18,884 bases of DNA, from positions 1 to 18,884 of the forward strand of contig WOYJ01000136.1 in NCBI GenBank assembly GCA_011620845.1. The letters run 5' to 3'. This DNA comes from Methanobacteriaceae archaeon (GTDB lineage Archaea > Methanobacteriota > Methanobacteria > Methanobacteriales > Methanobacteriaceae). The position numbers were made by a program, and so were the translations under genes. The notes beneath the pieces are model-generated. The model was not told where the DNA came from and did not search any database. It saw only the letters and a program-made list of their open reading frames with translations. This document shows positions 6,419-12,870 of this stretch, piece by piece (position 1 is the first letter of the stretch; each line of letters opens with the position of its first letter).

Positions 6419-6627
6419 CAATGGATTGATTTAAATCTTACAGTGTTCAGTGCAAGTACTCCTCCTGCTTAAAAGATGATTGGTGTTTGAAGCTCGAAAT
6501 ATGGGTAAAATAAGTATAACAATAACCACAAATTTGCAGTATAAAAAAAATAAATGCAATGAAATAATATAACATTCAAACAGATATTTATGTGGAAACC
6601 TTACATCAAACCAGGAGTGAAGTGGGT

Positions 6628-7395
6628 ATGAAATGGAAATGGCCAGTAATCGCTATTTTTCTGGCTTTGATAGTGGTATCATCCTATATATATGTAAGCA
6701 GCGCCGCTTCTGATGATAAATATGAATTTTTAGGCAGGCTCAGCTTCGTTAAAATATCAAACCCAGATATATACGAGGGAAGCCCTCATTCGAGACTCGC
6801 TGCAGAGTATGCGAAGGAAAGAGGCTCGAACACAGTTTTACTTCTCCATTTTGCCGGTCACACCGGTGGGCAGAGCTATCCCAACTACCTGGAGGGTGAT
6901 GTCCTGGTGCTGGAACTGGGATTTCAGGATGGTGCCACAGACTACAAGTTAAATAATTCCATGGACTGGCTCATGAACAGCGCATTCACCATGGTCCTCT
7001 TTGGAGTCCCTGATGACAGATTCAGGTACGTGTCCAATGGACATGTCTTCTACAATTTAACTGATGCATTAGACTACCTGGATAAGGTAGCTGCCCAGCA
7101 CGGACAGGAAGGTAAGATAGTAGTGGTTTACCACGGAACTGCCCGGGGAGGAAACCCGAATATAATGTTGGGGGACGGAGTTCCCCTGTACTATCAGATG
7201 GTCTGGCTTAAGCACGGAAGACTGGCTGCTTACTATTATCTCCTTTCTGGAATGCTGTTCCCTTACTATAACAGTCCCTACGCATCCTACGAACTTTTCA
7301 ATGCAGAACAACTTCAGGAACTCTATAACGATAATGGTTTAAATCTGAAAACCGCACCTTACAGTTACTATGAGCTGAGGAATTATAATGGATAG
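6628..7395 (+). CDS. Unrecognised membrane-anchored or secreted protein
   Basis: I do not recognise this family. The frame opens at GTG 6592, but ATG 6628 is the better start: GGAGTG (6613-6618) is well spaced, and it gives a clean export signal, MKWKWPVIAIFLALIVVSSY, with a hydrophobic core at about residues 5-24 and an AAS region at about 26-28. The mature part (about 225 residues, no cysteine) lies outside the membrane and is rich in Tyr, Asn and Gly. A stretch TVLLLHFAGHTGG, a later GKIVVVYHGTARGG, and a tyrosine-rich end (YYYLLSGMLFPYYNSPY) are notable. The two HxG segments sit after hydrophobic strands and look like an alpha/beta arrangement, but no catalytic set is certain. TATA-like ATAATATAAC lies at about 6564-6573. 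Confidence 0.7.
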   Translation: MKWKWPVIAIFLALIVVSSYIYVSSAASDDKYEFLGRLSFVKISNPDIYEGSPHSRLAAEYAKERGSNTVLLLHFAGHTGGQSYPNYLEGDVLVLELGFQDGATDYKLNNSMDWLMNSAFTMVLFGVPDDRFRYVSNGHVFYNLTDALDYLDKVAAQHGQEGKIVVVYHGTARGGNPNIMLGDGVPLYYQMVWLKHGRLAAYYYLLSGMLFPYYNSPYASYELFNAEQLQELYNDNGLNLKTAPYSYYELRNYNG

Positions 7396-7458
7396 GATAT
7401 TCTTATAATTGAAGTTATTTTGGTTTAAAATATGTTTTCAGGGGGTAATAATCCACTT

Positions 7459-7480
7459 TTTCGATCGAAATTTTTATAAA
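7459..7480 (+). promoter_or_regulatory. cysK promoter with upstream palindrome
   Basis: TATA-like TTTTTATAAA (7471-7480) is directly preceded by a perfect 12-bp palindrome TTTCGATCGAAA (7459-7470) overlying the BRE position. Expected transcription start is near 7500, within the operator doublet. Confidence 0.6.
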
Positions 7481-7488
7481 AGATAAGA

Positions 7489-7504
7489 TATAACAATCGT
7501 TATA
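7489..7504. promoter_or_regulatory. Operator-like palindrome 5a, before cysK
   Basis: TATAAC-AATC-GTTATA has perfect arms (ATATAAC...GTTATAT at 7488-7505). It begins 13 bp after the TATA centre. Confidence 0.75.
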
Positions 7505-7518
7505 TAACTATAGTTATA
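7503..7518. promoter_or_regulatory. Operator-like palindrome 5b, before cysK
   Basis: TATAAC-TATA-GTTATA has perfect arms and overlaps site 5a by two bases, with centres 14 bp apart. The doublet covers the expected transcription start, which favours repression. Confidence 0.75.
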
Positions 7519-7555
7519 AATAGTAGTGGGTTAATAGAATATAAGGTGAGAAAAT

Positions 7556-8542
7556 ATGGTGAAAATACCAGAATTGAAAAGGGGAATTGCCAATGATTCC
7601 ACAGAACTGATAGGAAACACTCCTCTGGTAAGACTTAACAAAATAACAGAAGGAATAAATGCAGAGGTTGTGGCAAAGTTAGAATCTTTCAATCCTTTAG
7701 GAAGCGTAAAGGACAGGATTGGAGTATCCATGGTTGAAGCTGCAGAAGAAGCCGGAGCTTTAAAAGAAGACTCCGTTATAATCGAACCCACCAGTGGAAA
7801 CACTGGAATTGCCCTGGCATTCGTGGCCGCAGCCAAAGGATACCAGTTAATACTAACCATGCCTGACACCATGTCCCTAGAAAGGAGAAAGTTACTGGCG
7901 ACTTTAGGGGCTGAGATAGTTCTTACACCTGGTGCAAATGGTATGCCTGGTGCAATAGCAAAGGCACAGGAGCTTGTAGAATCAACGCCAAATGCTGTAC
8001 AGCCACAGCAGTTTCAGAACCCGGCAAACCCCAAGATACACAGGGAAACCACTGCAGAAGAGCTCTGGAGAGACACTGATGGGGAGATTGATATCTTCGT
8101 ATCTGGTGTGGGTACCGGTGGAACAGTTACCGGTGTTGCTGAAGCAATAAAAGCGAAAAAACCAGAGTTTAAGGCAGTTGCCGTAGAACCTAAAACCTCA
8201 CAGGTACTGGCTGGAAAAGAGAAAGGACCCCACAAAATACAGGGTATCGGTGCCGGATTTGTCCCAGACATTTACAGGCCAGATCTAATCGATGAAATCT
8301 TCCCGGTAGCAGATGAAGATGCCGGTGCCACATTACTAAGGCTTGCCAGGGAAGAGGGGATACTGGCCGGTATATCCTCAGGAGCAGCAACTTACGCCGC
8401 GCTTCAACTGGGTAAAAGACCAGAAAATGAGGGTAAACTCATAGTGGCCATACTCCCAGATACAGGAGAAAGATACTTAAGTGTGGACTGGGTGTTTGAA
8501 GAGATCTACAAGGCCTATCCAGATACCATACCACAGATATAA
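7556..8542 (+). CDS. cysK: Cysteine synthase (O-acetylserine sulfhydrylase)
   Basis: This 328-residue PLP enzyme makes cysteine from O-acetylserine and sulfide. NTPLVRLNKI (21-30), the PLP-lysine motif GSVKDRIG (49-56, K52), PTSGNTGIALA (78-88), the phosphate-binding GVGTGGTVTG and the late GISSGAATYAA are all present and in the normal order. ATG 7556 follows AAGGTGAG (7543-7550). Most methanogens make cysteine on tRNA through SepRS/SepCysS; a bacterial-type CysE/CysK pair is an alternative route probably gained by transfer (inference). It ends at a strong terminator, so cysE is transcribed separately, but both have the same type of operator, suggesting coordinated control. The call CysK rather than cystathionine beta-synthase rests on length and on the cysE neighbour. 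Confidence 0.94.
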   Translation: MVKIPELKRGIANDSTELIGNTPLVRLNKITEGINAEVVAKLESFNPLGSVKDRIGVSMVEAAEEAGALKEDSVIIEPTSGNTGIALAFVAAAKGYQLILTMPDTMSLERRKLLATLGAEIVLTPGANGMPGAIAKAQELVESTPNAVQPQQFQNPANPKIHRETTAEELWRDTDGEIDIFVSGVGTGGTVTGVAEAIKAKKPEFKAVAVEPKTSQVLAGKEKGPHKIQGIGAGFVPDIYRPDLIDEIFPVADEDAGATLLRLAREEGILAGISSGAATYAALQLGKRPENEGKLIVAILPDTGERYLSVDWVFEEIYKAYPDTIPQI

Positions 8543-8556
8543 ACCAAATGGAATGG

Positions 8557-8600
8557 GATTTAATGCACAACAAGATGCATTAAATTTTATTTTATTTTAA
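8557..8600 (+). terminator. Hairpin and T-rich terminator after cysK
   Basis: TTTAATGCA (8559-8567) and TGCATTAAA (8576-8584) form a perfect 9-bp stem, with one more A-T pair outside and an 8-base loop, followed by T-rich DNA to about 8599. Confidence 0.7.
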
Positions 8601-8673
8601 CCGAAAGAGAAACAAAACATCTCAGAAACAACCCGTCCATATAAAAGCAGATATTCTAACACGGGATGACAGA

Positions 8674-8689
8674 TAAAACAATTGTTATA
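8674..8689. promoter_or_regulatory. Operator-like palindrome 6, before cysE
   Basis: TAAAAC-AATT-GTTATA has one mismatch to the perfect palindrome. It lies about 30 bp after a TATA-like CATATAAAAG (8638-8647) and about 70 bp before the ATG, so in the leader or at the transcription start. Confidence 0.68.
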
Positions 8690-8757
8690 TATCAAAATGT
8701 ACATATCATATTTTTACAAAAAATGAAATAAATTTAAATTCAAAGGAGAATTTAAAC

Positions 8758-9471
8758 ATGTTTGAAAGGATAAAAGAGGATATGCAGACTGTTCATGCCA
8801 GAGACCCTGCAGCGAGAAGTTCCTTAGAGGTATTCTTCCTTTACCCTGGATTACATGCCATCTGGTATCATAGACTAGCCCACTGGTTCTGGACCCGCAA
8901 CCACCACTTTACAGGCCGATTCTTTTCAGCCTTGGGGCGATTGTTCACCGGAATTGAAATCCACCCCGGTGCAACCATCGGTAGAAGAGTGTTCATCGAC
9001 CATGGAATGGGAGTGGTAGTCGGTGAAACCGCAGAGATAGGAGACGACGTACTGATATATCAGGGCGTGGTTCTGGGCGGTACCAGTCTAGAGAAAGTAA
9101 AAAGACACCCCACCATAGGAAGTGGAGTGGTCATAGGCTCCGGAGCGAAAATAATCGGTAACATCAAAATAGGGAACTGCTGCAAGGTAGGAGCCGGCTC
9201 AGTGGTATTAAAATCCGTCCCCGATGGATCCACCGTGGTAGGGATACCAGGAAGGGTGGTGCAGGAGCAGCGTAAATGCGCCATTGATTTAGACCATGGT
9301 AAACTTCCAGATCCCGTGGCAGAAGCCATAAGGTTGATACTGGAGCGACAGGATGAAATGGAAAAACAGATAAGAGAACTGGGTATATCCGCGGACATAC
9401 TCAAGATGAATGGTATTAAGACCAGGAAGACTGAGATTGAAGAGATATTCGCTGAAGGGGCCGGGATATAA
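8758..9471 (+). CDS. cysE: Serine O-acetyltransferase
   Basis: CysE transfers acetyl from acetyl-CoA to serine, giving O-acetylserine for CysK. This 237-residue protein has the short-form domain order: an alpha-helical N-terminal part (1-65), then a left-handed beta-helix of hexapeptide repeats (about 67-165: HPGATIG, GETAEIGDDVLI, TIGSGVVIGSGAKIIG, and so on). The catalytic pair is visible in IDHGMGVVVGE (D81-H82), with a second histidine in RHPTI (H117). The C-terminal tail (170-237) is longer than needed for catalysis and charged; it could hold a cysteine feedback site. ATG 8758 follows AAAGGAGAA (about 8741-8749). The gene has its own promoter and operator. The Cys-rich HTH gene follows after 109 bp. 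Confidence 0.94.
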   Translation: MFERIKEDMQTVHARDPAARSSLEVFFLYPGLHAIWYHRLAHWFWTRNHHFTGRFFSALGRLFTGIEIHPGATIGRRVFIDHGMGVVVGETAEIGDDVLIYQGVVLGGTSLEKVKRHPTIGSGVVIGSGAKIIGNIKIGNCCKVGAGSVVLKSVPDGSTVVGIPGRVVQEQRKCAIDLDHGKLPDPVAEAIRLILERQDEMEKQIRELGISADILKMNGIKTRKTEIEEIFAEGAGI

Positions 9472-9580
9472 AACTTAATTAAATATTATATATTTAATAG
9501 TTCAAATAAAGCTTATACATACATAATTTAAATAATCAAAAAAAGAAGGGAATTAAAAATAAAGATGAGAGTGATATAAA

Positions 9581-9961
9581 GTGCGACCACCTTGTGAAAT
9601 AATTGTATGGTATGTGATTCCCAGTATCAGATCAGAACTGGCCAAAGAACTCTTAAACCTGGGCATGAAACAGAAGGAAATATCAGAAGTACTGGACATA
9701 ACCCAGCCAGCCGTCTCTCAATATATCAGTGATAAGAGAGGCCACGGTATTAAATTCGAACCCGAAATTCAGGCCATGATCAAAGACTTCGCCCAAGAAC
9801 TGGTTGAGGGAAGGGTCGGCCAGATAGATATCATACCTAAAATGTGTCAGATATGTAAGAGAGTCAAGGCAGAAGAGGTAGTCTGCCAGTTACATAAAGA
9901 TAAAGATAATATACCAATTAACTGTAACGCCTGCATGGGATCACATGCAAATACCGTATAA
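9581..9961 (+). CDS. Cys-rich HTH transcriptional regulator
   Basis: This 126-residue protein has an N-terminal XRE-like helix-turn-helix (about 22-52: LLNLGMKQKEISEVLDITQP, then AVSQYISDKRG, the recognition helix) and a C-terminal cysteine cluster CQIC (89-92), C102 and CNAC (115-118), plus C5 near the N terminus. The four paired cysteines fit a Zn or [4Fe-4S] site, so the protein could sense metal, redox or Fe-S status. I recall it as a conserved archaeal predicted-regulator family, but no target is known to me. The start is GTG 9581; GAGAGTGATA lies just before it and the SD is weak. Its place directly after cysE makes it the best local candidate for the TATAAC-N4-GTTATA operators. No such site lies before its own gene, so autoregulation is not supported. 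Confidence 0.82.
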   Translation: MRPPCEIIVWYVIPSIRSELAKELLNLGMKQKEISEVLDITQPAVSQYISDKRGHGIKFEPEIQAMIKDFAQELVEGRVGQIDIIPKMCQICKRVKAEEVVCQLHKDKDNIPINCNACMGSHANTV

Positions 9962-10193
9962 TTGGCTTTTATTCTTAATTAGACTCTAAATTTACCTTTA
10001 TCTTAAATGGTATTTTCATCCAGTTATGATGGTTAATCTAATTTTAAAATTACAACTTAAATTAAATGTAAATCTGGATATCATAATTATTTCATTATGA
10101 ACCATGAAATTTACATACAACTCCTTGTTAATTTTATAAATAAACTGATAAAAATCAGCGTATTTAAATAAGAGATAGTATTAATATTATACT
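9962..10193. other. AT-rich intergenic region with histone promoter
   Basis: There is no coding signal. T-rich DNA directly after 9961 may terminate the HTH gene. TATA-like TATTTAAATA (10160-10169) lies about 35-45 bp before the histone ATG. No operator-like palindrome was seen. Confidence 0.6.
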
Positions 10194-10204
10194 AGGTGAT
10201 TAGT

Positions 10205-10414
10205 ATGGGTGAATTACCAAAAGCTCCAGTTGGGAGACTAATAAAAAATGCAGGTGCACAGAGAGTCAGTATGGATGCTGAAGAAGAATTAGACAAAGTA
10301 TTGGAAGCATGGGCAGAAGATGTATCCATACAAGCAGTTAAATTTGCAAAACACGCTGGCAGAAAAACAGTTAAAGCCTCGGACATCGAAATGGCTGTAA
10401 AAAATCTGGGATGA
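10205..10414 (+). CDS. Archaeal histone (HMf-like)
   Basis: This 69-residue single-domain archaeal histone wraps DNA as dimers and longer multimers. It shows the usual order MGELPKAPVGRLIKNAG, then RVSMDAEEELDKVLEAWAED, then VSIQAVKFAKHAGRKTVKAS and DIEMAVKNLG, covering all three histone-fold helices. K and R residues of the DNA-contact loops (RVS, GRKT) are present. The start is set at ATG 10205, not the in-frame GTG at 10196, because AGGTGAT (10194-10200) is the ribosome-binding site and MGELPKAP is the family's N terminus. It is transcribed alone, from a strong TATA box to a T-run terminator. It has a slightly acidic second helix (DAEEELDKVLEAWAED), which may tune DNA affinity. Confidence 0.96.
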   Translation: MGELPKAPVGRLIKNAGAQRVSMDAEEELDKVLEAWAEDVSIQAVKFAKHAGRKTVKASDIEMAVKNLG

Positions 10415-10442
10415 AATTTCCCATATTTTTTTATTTTTTTTC
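10415..10442 (+). terminator. T-run terminator after histone gene
   Basis: Two long T runs (about 10426-10432 and 10434-10441) follow the stop, without a strong hairpin. Confidence 0.6.
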
Positions 10443-10543
10443 ATCTACTACGAATTTTCAAATCTTTAGAAGAACTTTTTAATGCCTACTTTTAATAATA
10501 TAAATACCAGTTCTATTTTTAAAGTGGATATAAACTGATTACC

Positions 10544-12076
10544 ATGTGTGCTATTGCCGGAATACAGGGAGAAGAAATATCTAACCAATTACGTGAAATG
10601 TTAGAAACTTTGAAACATCGCGGAAAGGATGGAAGCGGTGTTTTTGCAGCTGATAAACTTTCATATGGAGCGCTGGACGAGATGGAGATCCCACGAGGGA
10701 ACTTTGCAATGGGACATAACCTACTATCCATAATGGGTAGAGAAGTGGTACAACCCCTGGCAGATGGTAAATTAGTTCTAGTTTGCAATGGGGAGATATA
10801 CAATTTCAGAGAACTTAAAAGAGAATTCCACCTCCAAACCAACTCAGACTCAGACTGCGAAGTAATACTCGCTCTAATCAAGAAATTCTACACAGGATCA
10901 CTTCGAGAAGCTCTAAAAGAAATCATAAAATACCTGGACGGCGACTATGCATTCGCAGTCTATGACGGTGTAGATCTGGCGGTGATAAGGGACCCGGTAG
11001 GTGTAAAGCCAGTCTATTATGGGATGGATCAAAACTATTATGGAGTAGATCAAAAACTACAGGCCTTTGCCTCCGAGAGGAAAGCAGTGTGGAAGATAGG
11101 TATACGGGAAGTGAAAACCCTAAAACCAGGATACATGCTCTACAACTGGGAGATGGAGGAACTAAAAGAGAACTTCAAAACCATAGCAGAAAGATTCAAC
11201 ACCAAATTTAACCAGGATTTAAGGGGGAAAATTGATGTTAAACCCTATTTAAAGGATAAAACAGTCATTAAACCCTACCTAAAAAACCAGTTAGAAACTA
11301 AACTGATAGATTCGGTGAAAAAAAGGCTCAGAGGCCTATCCCGCGTAGGTGTTATGTTTTCTGGTGGGATAGACAGCACCATACTGGCCCATCTCTCCCG
11401 TGAGATGGGAGTAGAAACCATCCTGTACACTGTGGGCCGGGAAGATTCGGCTGATTTCAAATTTGCACGTAAAAGTGCGGAGGATATGGGTCTGCCCATC
11501 CACTTACGCAAGGTAACCATGGAGGATGTAAGAGATTACCTCTCCCGCGTATTAAATGCTATAGAAGAGTTCAACCTAATGAAATTAGGGGTGGCAATGC
11601 CAGCATACCTAGCCGCGGAGATGGCCCGTGAAGATGGGATCAAGGTCATGCTATCGGGCCAGGGTGCCGATGAACTCTTCGCTGGATACCACCGCTACCT
11701 TAAATTCTACCAGGAACAGGGAGAAGAAGCCCATGAGAACCTTAACACAGATATAAATAACCTGTACCATGTTAACCTACAGCGGGATGACGCGGTGACC
11801 ATGGCCAGTGGAGTGGAACTGCGGGTTCCCTACCTCGATCTGGATGTTATAAATATGGCCATGAATATACCTATGGAGTATAAGATCAACGGTGTAAATG
11901 ACCATCTCCGGAAGTGCATCCTACGGGAAGTTGCCCGGGATCTGGGCGTACCAGAGGAAAACGTAAAAAGACCCAAAAAGGCGGCTCAGTACGGTTCTGG
12001 CATTGATAAGATGCTTCGCCGGGTACTTAAGGATGAGGATGTAATTAAAAACGAAGATATCAAGTTTTACATTTAA
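10544..12076 (+). CDS. asnB: Glutamine-hydrolysing asparagine synthetase
   Basis: This 510-residue enzyme makes asparagine from aspartate, ATP and glutamine-derived ammonia. The N-terminal Ntn glutaminase domain (about 2-185) begins MCAIAG with C2 as nucleophile, followed by LKHRGKDGSG (23-32) and CNGEIYNF (81-88). The C-terminal synthetase domain has the PP-loop VMFSGGIDSTIL (270-281), then SGQGADELFAGYHRY. It is shorter than E. coli AsnB (554 residues). Two odd internal duplications are seen: YYGMDQN/YYGVDQK (158-171) and KPYLKDK/KPYLKNQ (233-249), in or near the linker. ATG 10544 lies close to a TATA box (about 10498-10506), with little leader and no SD. It leads the operon asnB - gatC-like - ACT - hom, with 36 bp to the next gene. 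Confidence 0.93.
   Translation: MCAIAGIQGEEISNQLREMLETLKHRGKDGSGVFAADKLSYGALDEMEIPRGNFAMGHNLLSIMGREVVQPLADGKLVLVCNGEIYNFRELKREFHLQTNSDSDCEVILALIKKFYTGSLREALKEIIKYLDGDYAFAVYDGVDLAVIRDPVGVKPVYYGMDQNYYGVDQKLQAFASERKAVWKIGIREVKTLKPGYMLYNWEMEELKENFKTIAERFNTKFNQDLRGKIDVKPYLKDKTVIKPYLKNQLETKLIDSVKKRLRGLSRVGVMFSGGIDSTILAHLSREMGVETILYTVGREDSADFKFARKSAEDMGLPIHLRKVTMEDVRDYLSRVLNAIEEFNLMKLGVAMPAYLAAEMAREDGIKVMLSGQGADELFAGYHRYLKFYQEQGEEAHENLNTDINNLYHVNLQRDDAVTMASGVELRVPYLDLDVINMAMNIPMEYKINGVNDHLRKCILREVARDLGVPEENVKRPKKAAQYGSGIDKMLRRVLKDEDVIKNEDIKFYI
11015..11056 (+). repeat. 21-bp in-frame tandem repeat in asnB
   Basis: Two adjacent 21-base units (11015-11035 and 11036-11056) match at 17 of 21 positions and encode YYGMDQN and YYGVDQK. 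Confidence 0.7.
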
Positions 12077-12112
12077 CGATAATCCCTAAAAGCAGAGAGG
12101 AGTGTTCTAAAA

Positions 12113-12328
12113 TTGAAGATTGAAAAGGAAGCAGAGATAATCCTCGAAAGATTCTCCAAGGTACTGGAGAACATTTCAGAACTTGAAGAAACCCATTACA
12201 TCGTGGATAATGTTAACTTATCACGTGAAGATAAGGCACAGGAGAAAAATCCCGAGAAAATCCTTCGAAATGCTGATGTTGATGAGGAAGGAAATCTCAT
12301 AGCAGAAAAAGGAAAATGGGTCGGATAA
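12113..12328 (+). CDS. gatC: GatC-like subunit of Asp/Glu-tRNA amidotransferase
   Basis: This 71-residue protein fits archaeal GatC, the small bridging subunit of the GatCAB complex that amidates misacylated Asp-tRNA(Asn) or Glu-tRNA(Gln). The N-terminal helix EAEIILERFSKVLENI and the C-terminal pattern LSREDKAQEKNPEKILRNAD, then EEGNLIAEKGKWVG, resemble GatC's R-x-D ... ILxNA ... G ... V ending, though the conserved stretch is short. The start is TTG 12113, with SD GAGAGGAGTG (12094-12103) at good distance. It lies 36 bp after asnB and has one base between its stop and the ATG of the ACT gene. Placing it beside asnB puts two routes to asparagine in one operon. GatA and GatB are not in the window. 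The call is moderately sure because of the small size. Confidence 0.65.
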   Translation: MKIEKEAEIILERFSKVLENISELEETHYIVDNVNLSREDKAQEKNPEKILRNADVDEEGNLIAEKGKWVG

Positions 12329-12329
12329 G

Positions 12330-12818
12330 ATGAGGTTAAAATTGGTATTAGAACTTCTAGATGTTCCAGGCCAGCTCATGGACGCACTAAATCCCATAGG
12401 GAGATTAGGAGCTAACATAGTTGCTGTAATCCACCAGAGGGATGTTAAAACAGAAAGAGGCACTGTACCTGTACAGATAACCATAGAAGGAGATAAAGAC
12501 ACCCTCAACGAAGTTTTAAACCTGATAGAAAAAACCGGGATCGAGATCATAGAAGTGGATGGAATCCTACGCAAAGAGAAGATAACCACCATACTGGTGG
12601 GTAACATAGTGGATCAGGACCTCAAAGACACCGTTAATCTCTTAAATAAGATTGAAGGTGTGATGGTAGCGGATCTAGACCTGAAGATGTCGGATCACCC
12701 AGAAAAATCCACCTCCCGAATTGTAATTGAAGCTGAACAGGGTAGAAAAAAGGAAGTACTGACTAAAATAAAGGATATAGGTAATTTAAAAGGATTCCTG
12801 GTTATAAACGAAATATAA
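12330..12818 (+). CDS. ACT-domain protein, likely amino-acid regulated
   Basis: This 162-residue protein begins with an ACT-like beta-alpha-beta pattern, RLKLVLELLDVPGQLMDALN then PIGRLGANIVAVIH (2-37). The DVPGQLMDALNPIGRLGANI stretch (11-30) is typical of the ACT ligand-binding turn. A second, weaker half (about 85-162) may be another ACT-like or swapped module. ACT proteins bind amino acids and often regulate neighbouring biosynthetic enzymes. It directly follows the gatC-like gene (one-base gap) and precedes homoserine dehydrogenase by about 50 bp. It may therefore be a separate regulatory partner of that enzyme, which here lacks its own ACT domain (inference). Confidence 0.78.
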   Translation: MRLKLVLELLDVPGQLMDALNPIGRLGANIVAVIHQRDVKTERGTVPVQITIEGDKDTLNEVLNLIEKTGIEIIEVDGILRKEKITTILVGNIVDQDLKDTVNLLNKIEGVMVADLDLKMSDHPEKSTSRIVIEAEQGRKKEVLTKIKDIGNLKGFLVINEI

Positions 12819-12870
12819 CCAGGTTAATTTAGTGTATCAGTTTAATTTAATTTTTACTGGAGGAATTTCT

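Noticed and set aside
11757..11776. TAAC...GTTAAC inverted pair inside asnB, considered as another operator
   Set aside because: The spacer is longer than the constant four bases of the regulon sites and it lies in coding DNA.
12832..12870. Longer N terminus for homoserine dehydrogenase
   Set aside because: The 13 extra codons cover the strong GGAGGA ribosome-binding site, and the Rossmann loop of this family starts at the very N terminus, so TTG 12871 is preferred.
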